Below, piece after piece: positions 62,776 through 64,000 of a stretch of 64,000 nt of DNA. The position numbers and the translations under genes were made by a program. The notes below the pieces were generated by a model, which saw only the letters and a list, made by a program, of their open reading frames with translations, made no database searches and had not been told where the DNA came from. Origin of the DNA: Enterococcus sp. MMGLQ5-1 (GTDB taxonomy: Bacteria > Bacillota > Bacilli > Lactobacillales > Streptococcaceae); NCBI RefSeq assembly GCF_013155265.1, contig NZ_JABJXU010000001.1, positions 488,154-552,153 on the forward strand. The letters are read 5' to 3'. The stretch's first letter is position 1. Each line of letters begins with the position of its first letter.

Positions 62776-64000
62776 ATGACATTAATGGAAGAGGTAAATA
62801 AGCGTCGAACGTTTGCAATCATTTCCCATCCCGATGCAGGTAAGACAACGATTACTGAGCAACTATTACTTTTTGGCGGTGCAATTCGGCAAGCTGGAAC
62901 AGTAAAAGGTAAGAAAACGGGGAATTTTGCTAAATCAGACTGGATGGAAATTGAAAAGCAGCGGGGAATCTCGGTGACAAGCTCGGTGATGCAATTTGAT
63001 TATGAGGGCAAACGGGTAAATATACTAGATACCCCCGGACATGAGGATTTTTCTGAGGATACTTATCGTACCTTAATGGCAGTAGATGCTGCGGTTATGG
63101 TGATTGATAGTGCCAAGGGGATTGAAGCGCAAACTAAGAAATTATTTAAGGTTGTTAAGGAACGTGGTATTCCAGTTTTTACTTTTATCAATAAATTAGA
63201 CCGGGATGGTCGTGAGCCGCTTGAGCTTTTGGAAGAACTAGAAGAAGTATTGGGAATTGAAAGCTATCCAATGAACTGGCCAATTGGTATGGGGAAAGGC
63301 TTGGTAGGCCTATATGATATTTATCATAAACAAATCGAACTTTATCGAGCTGAGGATAATCAAAAATTTCTGCCGTTAGATGAAAAGGGTCAGCTTGCAG
63401 AAAATCACCCTTTGACTCAAAATAGTTTTTATAGTCAAGTGATTGAAGAAGTGGAGCTTTTAACAGAAGCGGGAAATGAGTTTGATGAAGCTAAGATTGA
63501 AGCTGGGGAATTAACACCTGTATTTTTTGGCTCGGCCTTAACCAACTTTGGTGTCGAAACTTTTCTGAAAACCTTCTTGAAATTTGCACCAGTACCTCAT
63601 GCGCATAAAACACAAGATGGTAGCGAAGTTTCGCCGTATGAAGCTGATTTTTCTGGCTTTATCTTTAAAATACAAGCCAATATGAATCCAGCACATCGCG
63701 ATCGCATTGCATTTTTGCGAATTAGCTCTGGTGAATTTACCAAAGGAATGGATGTAAACTTAGAGCGAACAGGTAAAAAACTAAAGCTATCCAATGTCAC
63801 TCAATTTATGGCAGAGCAACGAGAAAATGTGCAAAAAGCCGTGGCTGGTGATATTATTGGGATTTATGATACTGGCAATTTTCAAGTTGGCGATACAATT
63901 ACCTCAGGTAAATTGAAAATCAGATATGAGGAGTTACCAACCTTTACACCTGAGATTTTCATGAAAGTCATTGCAAAAAATGTGATGAAGCAAAAAAGCT
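62776..64000 (+). CDS. prfC: Peptide chain release factor 3 (5' part; runs off the window)
   Basis: 408 codons visible and open at the right edge; full RF3 has about 525. G1 [44 protein letters not shown] (the RF3-type switch I, which separates it from EF-G), [12 protein letters not shown], and [17 protein letters not shown]3 recycles RF1/RF2 from the ribosome after termination. SD AAGGAGT supports ATG 62776. Immediately downstream of typA but with its own terminator in between. Confidence 0.96.
   Translation, partial: MTLMEEVNKRRTFAIISHPDAGKTTITEQLLLFGGAIRQAGTVKGKKTGNFAKSDWMEIEKQRGISVTSSVMQFDYEGKRVNILDTPGHEDFSEDTYRTLMAVDAAVMVIDSAKGIEAQTKKLFKVVKERGIPVFTFINKLDRDGREPLELLEELEEVLGIESYPMNWPIGMGKGLVGLYDIYHKQIELYRAEDNQKFLPLDEKGQLAENHPLTQNSFYSQVIEEVELLTEAGNEFDEAKIEAGELTPVFFGSALTNFGVETFLKTFLKFAPVPHAHKTQDGSEVSPYEADFSGFIFKIQANMNPAHRDRIAFLRISSGEFTKGMDVNLERTGKKLKLSNVTQFMAEQRENVQKAVAGDIIGIYDTGNFQVGDTITSGKLKIRYEELPTFTPEIFMKVIAKNVMKQKS

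Overview
The window is one AT-rich chromosomal segment of a low-GC Gram-positive coccus or rod, most likely from the order Lactobacillales. The support is indirect but consistent: sortase motifs (LPMTG, LPKTS), an accessory Sec locus with its serine-rich adhesin, a BusR-BusA-BusB betaine/c-di-AMP module, a LiaX/LiaY-like pair, paired glycolipid glucosyltransferases, RNase J2 beside dapA, and strong SD sequences. I do not claim a genus. No tRNA, rRNA, phage, IS transposase or CRISPR array was seen.

Region 1 (1-13.6 kb) is an accessory Sec / SRRP glycosylation locus. It has the 3' end of a serine-rich LPxTG glycoprotein gene, then secA2, secY2, asp1, asp2, asp3, gtfA and an unusually short gtfB. 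Three small unrecognised genes (coiled coil, single-TM, coiled coil) and a secreted LysM glucosaminidase follow. SecA2/SecY2 plus Asp1-3 export the adhesin that GtfA/GtfB glycosylate. Region 2 (13.6-14.9 kb) holds no gene but has three ~250 bp tandem, highly foldable repeats and a long imperfect palindrome.

Region 3 (14.9-30.3 kb) is mostly housekeeping and envelope/osmotic stress: a D-2-hydroxyacid dehydrogenase, asd, dapA and rnjB (diaminopimelate synthesis and RNA decay), a liaX/liaY-like pair, busR-busA-busB with a clear operator, a convergent phoPR-type two-component system, and ylxM-ffh. Region 4 (30.3-36 kb) is a 1782-residue Cna-B-type LPxTG adhesin. Region 5 (36-42.8 kb) has ebfC, an arginine operon argC-argJ-argD-argF with an ARG box but no argB (a second array of the structured repeats lies between argC and argJ), and fba.

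Region 6 (43-52.8 kb) begins with an unknown membrane protein, a decayed NmrA-like gene and a third structured repeat. A MerR-controlled redox/electrophile operon follows: aldo/keto reductase, flavodoxin-like lipoprotein, NAD(P)-binding protein, alpha/beta hydrolase, cupin, a decayed hydrolase, a carboxymuconolactone decarboxylase-like protein, a TMEM175-type channel, a second membrane-anchored flavodoxin and an MFS exporter. Two MerR-type promoters with 19-bp spacers and matching dyads tie the regulator to the operon. Region 7 (53-64 kb) has rpmE2, two glycolipid glycosyltransferases, a beta-hydroxyacid dehydrogenase, a ykuJ-like gene, an Rrf2 regulator with a YhgE/Pip membrane protein, a 46-residue membrane protein, typA and the 5' part of prfC.

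The most unusual material is the family of hairpin-rich repeats (13.7-14.5, 38.0-38.3, and perhaps 44.7-44.9 kb), the short GtfB with its unknown three-gene companion set, and the redox operon with two surface-anchored flavodoxins. All calls rest on reading the sequence and remembered family features; no database search was run.
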